Below, piece after piece: positions 62,271-64,000 of a DNA stretch of 64,000 nt. The notes under the pieces are model-generated. The model was not told the origin of the DNA and made no database searches. It saw nothing but the letters and a program-made list of their open reading frames with translations. Origin of the DNA: Glycomyces luteolus (lineage in GTDB: Bacteria; Actinomycetota; Actinomycetes; Mycobacteriales; Micromonosporaceae); the NCBI RefSeq assembly GCF_027622875.1, contig NZ_JAPZVP010000024.1, forward strand, positions 1-64,000, read 5' to 3'. A program made the position numbers and the translations under genes. The first letter of the stretch is position 1; the number at the start of each line of letters is the position of its first letter.

Positions 62271-63302
62271 TCATCCGAGCCGCCGGGGAGTCTGGTCCCG
62301 CCGAGCGGTCGACTCCCTCCAGAGCAGACGGCTGACCGGTCCGGGCGATGGTGCCAGGTCTCGTCCGGTGACGGCCTTGACAAGCCGGACCATGCCATTG
62401 CGTCCGACGCCTTCGAGGTCGAGTTCGACCGAAGTGAGTGCGGGCGTGAGGAACCGTCCGAACTCGGTGTCGTCCCAGCCGGTGACGCTGAGGTCCCGCG
62501 GGATCTCCAGCCCGTGTTCACTCGCCCAGCGCATCACTCCGACGGCGACCATGTCGTTGCCGGCGATGACGGCCGTGGGCAGGGCCCCGTGCGGCAGCGC
62601 CCGCATGGCGTCGAATCCGGACCGGGCCGTCCAGTCGCCCTCGAATACGCCGGCCGACTCGACTCCCAAGCGGTCGACGGCTTCCAGGTAGGCGTCCTTT
62701 CTGGCTCGTGCCGACGCGTATTTCAGATCCCCGGCGACATGGTAGAAGCGCCGGTGACCCAGACCCGAGAGACGTTCGATCATGTCGCGCACCGGTGCGG
62801 CGTCGATCAGTTCGCCGACGCTGCGCATCTCGTCGTCGAAGTCGGCCGAGACGACGATGGCCGCGCCGTTCCCGAGCCGACCCTGCGCCGACGGCGCGAT
62901 GGGGGCCAGTGTCAGAATGCCCTCGACCTGGCCGGAGTCGGCGAGCTCCAAGAGCCGCTCGGTCCGGGCGTCGATGCCGCCTCCGAAGCTGACCAACTCC
63001 AGCGAGTATCCGGCCTCGTGCGCGGCCTCGGTCGCCCCGGAGAGGATGCGCGTGGGGTTGCTCGCGACCAGCTCGGGCATCACGATCGCGAGACGGCCGG
63101 TGCGCCGCGTGTTCAGGTACCTCGCGACCAGGTTCGGCCGGTAGTCCAGTTCGCTGACGGCCGCGTCAATGCGGGCGAGGGTCTGCGGTTTCAGGCCCTC
63201 CCTTGATCGCAGGTACCGGGACACGGTCTGATGCGAGACGTCCGCCAGCCGGGCCACTTCCCTGATCGTCGGTCGCCGGGGGTCCTCAGGGCGTTCGGTC
63301 AT
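62271..63302 (-). CDS. LacI-family transcriptional regulator
   Basis: The 343-residue regulator starts TERPEDPRRPTIREVARLAD, then VSHQTVSRYLRSREGLKPQT, a LacI helix-turn-helix. The sugar-binding domain follows (RLAIVMPELVASNPTRILSG, VIAGNDMVAVGVMRWASEHG, VTGWDDTEFGRFLTPALTSV). It is divergent from a sugar ABC permease gene. Two identical-core dyads lie in the promoter gap, so it is surely the local repressor. Confidence 0.95.
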   Translation of the reverse strand: MTERPEDPRRPTIREVARLADVSHQTVSRYLRSREGLKPQTLARIDAAVSELDYRPNLVARYLNTRRTGRLAIVMPELVASNPTRILSGATEAAHEAGYSLELVSFGGGIDARTERLLELADSGQVEGILTLAPIAPSAQGRLGNGAAIVVSADFDDEMRSVGELIDAAPVRDMIERLSGLGHRRFYHVAGDLKYASARARKDAYLEAVDRLGVESAGVFEGDWTARSGFDAMRALPHGALPTAVIAGNDMVAVGVMRWASEHGLEIPRDLSVTGWDDTEFGRFLTPALTSVELDLEGVGRNGMVRLVKAVTGRDLAPSPGPVSRLLWRESTARRDQTPRRLG

Positions 63303-63344
63303 CGACAGATTCCTTCCACTGACTCAGATGAATATCTTGACACA

Positions 63345-63362
63345 ATAGTGACCGGTCACTAT
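63345..63362. promoter_or_regulatory. LacI operator 1
   Basis: ATAGTGACCGGTCACTAT is a perfect 18-bp palindrome, 43 bp before the LacI start on the minus side. Confidence 0.9.
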
Positions 63363-63380
63363 GTTGAAGCCCATCACGAA

Positions 63381-63396
63381 ATAGTGACCGGTCACT
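63381..63396. promoter_or_regulatory. LacI operator 2
   Basis: ATAGTGACCGGTCACT repeats operator 1, with centre-to-centre spacing of about 36 bp. It lies before the transporter leader. Confidence 0.9.
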
Positions 63397-63422
63397 CTGA
63401 GGTTCGATGCAAAGGAGCGTCA

Positions 63423-63485
63423 ATGCCAGATCCCCTAGCCGCCCCCGGCCGGGCCGCGGCGAGCCGCAGGCGGGACGATCCATGA
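63423..63485 (+). CDS. 20-codon leader ORF coupled to the permease
   Basis: AAAGGAG at about 63411 precedes ATG 63423. The peptide MPDPLAAPGRAAASRRRDDP ends at TGA 63483-63485, which overlaps the permease ATG (63482) as ATGA. The strong ribosome binding site belongs to the leader, so the permease is probably translated by coupling. No membrane or catalytic feature is seen. It could alternatively be a fortuitous small frame. Confidence 0.5.
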   Translation: MPDPLAAPGRAAASRRRDDP

Positions 63486-64000
63486 GCGCGACAACGGAAC
63501 TGCGCGCCCTGCGGGGGCGCGGTGTCACAGGCAAGCCCGAGAACAAGGCGGCGTTCCTCTTCCTGCTGCCGTGGTTCCTGGGGCTCTTCGTCATCACGCT
63601 CGGGCCGATGGCCGCCTCGCTCTTCCTGAGCTTCACCGACTACAACCTGCTGCAGCCGGCAAGGTTCAGCGGTCTCGACAACTTCACCCGGGTGCTCGGC
63701 GACGAGCGGCTGCACCAGTCGCTCAAGGTCACGTTCACGTACGTGCTGGTCTCGGTCCCGCTCCAGCTGGCGCTGGCGCTTGGGCTGGCGCTGCTGCTGG
63801 ACCGCGGTCTGCGGGGCTTGGCGTTCTACCGCTCGGCGTTCTACCTGCCCTCGCTCATCGGAGGCAGCGTCGCCATCGCCGTCCTTTGGCGCACCGTCTT
63901 CGGTGCCGACGGCCTGTTCAACCAAGGCCTAGCACTCATCGGCATCGACGGCCCCGGCTGGATCTCCGAGCCCGGCACCGCACTGGGCACGCTCATCGTC
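63482..64000 (+). CDS. carbohydrate ABC transporter permease (partial, runs off the window)
   Basis: ATG 63482 starts MSATTELRALRGRGVTGKPE, then NKAAFLFLLPWFLGLFVITL, GPMAASLFLSFTDYNLLQPA, DRGLRGLAFYRSAFYLPSLI. This is the N-terminal half of a MalF/UgpA-type permease with the first membrane helices. 173 codons are visible, and the conserved EAA loop lies beyond the window. It is divergent from the LacI regulator; a second permease and a binding protein likely follow. Confidence 0.92.
   Translation, partial: MSATTELRALRGRGVTGKPENKAAFLFLLPWFLGLFVITLGPMAASLFLSFTDYNLLQPARFSGLDNFTRVLGDERLHQSLKVTFTYVLVSVPLQLALALGLALLLDRGLRGLAFYRSAFYLPSLIGGSVAIAVLWRTVFGADGLFNQGLALIGIDGPGWISEPGTALGTLIV

Noticed and set aside
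1-64000. CRISPR arrays, rRNA genes, replication or transfer origins
   Set aside because: I saw no regularly spaced repeats, no rRNA-like conserved blocks, no DnaA-box cluster and no relaxase gene.

Overview
The window is GC-rich actinobacterial DNA. The signs are GTG and TTG starts, ATGA/GTGA start-stop overlaps, many LacI, TetR and HxlR regulators, Tat-exported and S8 secreted proteins, and an effector-associated constant component (EACC1)-caspase pair. It looks like a mycelial or saprophytic actinomycete chromosome, possibly near Glycomyces or Stackebrandtia; that placement is inference from gene style only.

Region 1 (0-10.5 kb) is an accessory zone full of gene scraps. A NUDIX hydrolase is followed by a deleted IS5-type transposase joined to pieces of two other genes. 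Next come a small membrane protein and a minus-strand tRNA with a CAA anticodon but no long variable arm. An EACC1-like gene is coupled to a caspase-like peptidase whose 3' end is cut off. From 4.48 to 8.15 kb, fragments of PhyH, GntR, alcohol dehydrogenase and MOSC genes surround an intact MmyB-type regulator/SDR pair. This stretch is bracketed by two diverged copies of one GntR/LacI 3'-junction. A decayed sugar-uptake locus follows: a broken LacI, a nonsense-interrupted YesL, and a lipoprotein start fused near a permease end.

Region 2 (10.5-27.7 kb) is ordinary metabolism. It has a GH31 glycosidase and a 1233-residue Tat-exported protein divergent from a LacI regulator. A TetR/reductase pair and the first of two large S8 proteases follow. 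A TetR regulon holds an alcohol dehydrogenase and two tautomerase-like proteins, with four copies of one operator. A LuxR-type regulator, an aldo-keto reductase and a frameshifted esterase close the region.

Region 3 (27.8-34.6 kb) is mobile. IS21-type multiple terminal repeats in inverted orientation enclose istA/istB and also a remnant ABC-2 exporter. Next are the 3' half of a tRNA-Leu(GAG), a terminator, a tyrosine integrase and a second tRNA-3'-end-like site.

Region 4 (34.6-50.9 kb) starts with a decayed Baeyer-Villiger monooxygenase/SMP-30 pair beside an intact MarR. It continues with an esterase, an SDR, a TetR regulator, a GH29 alpha-L-fucosidase, an HxlR/NTF2-like pair, a short UvrA-like protein, an HxlR/NmrA pair with a large dyad, and the second S8 protease. 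The two proteases share a conserved leader of about 270 nt.

Region 5 (51-64 kb) appears devoted to metals and envelope redox. It has a DsbA-like thiol oxidoreductase, a ZnuA-like lipoprotein, a BlaI-type repressor with an M56 peptidase, a CopD-CtaG fusion and a copper-type P-ATPase. A FecBCD-like ABC importer follows. A near-identical 23-bp dyad of BlaI type lies before both the CopD-CtaG/CopA operon and the importer, suggesting one regulon. The window ends in a LacI regulator divergent from a sugar ABC permease that runs off the end.
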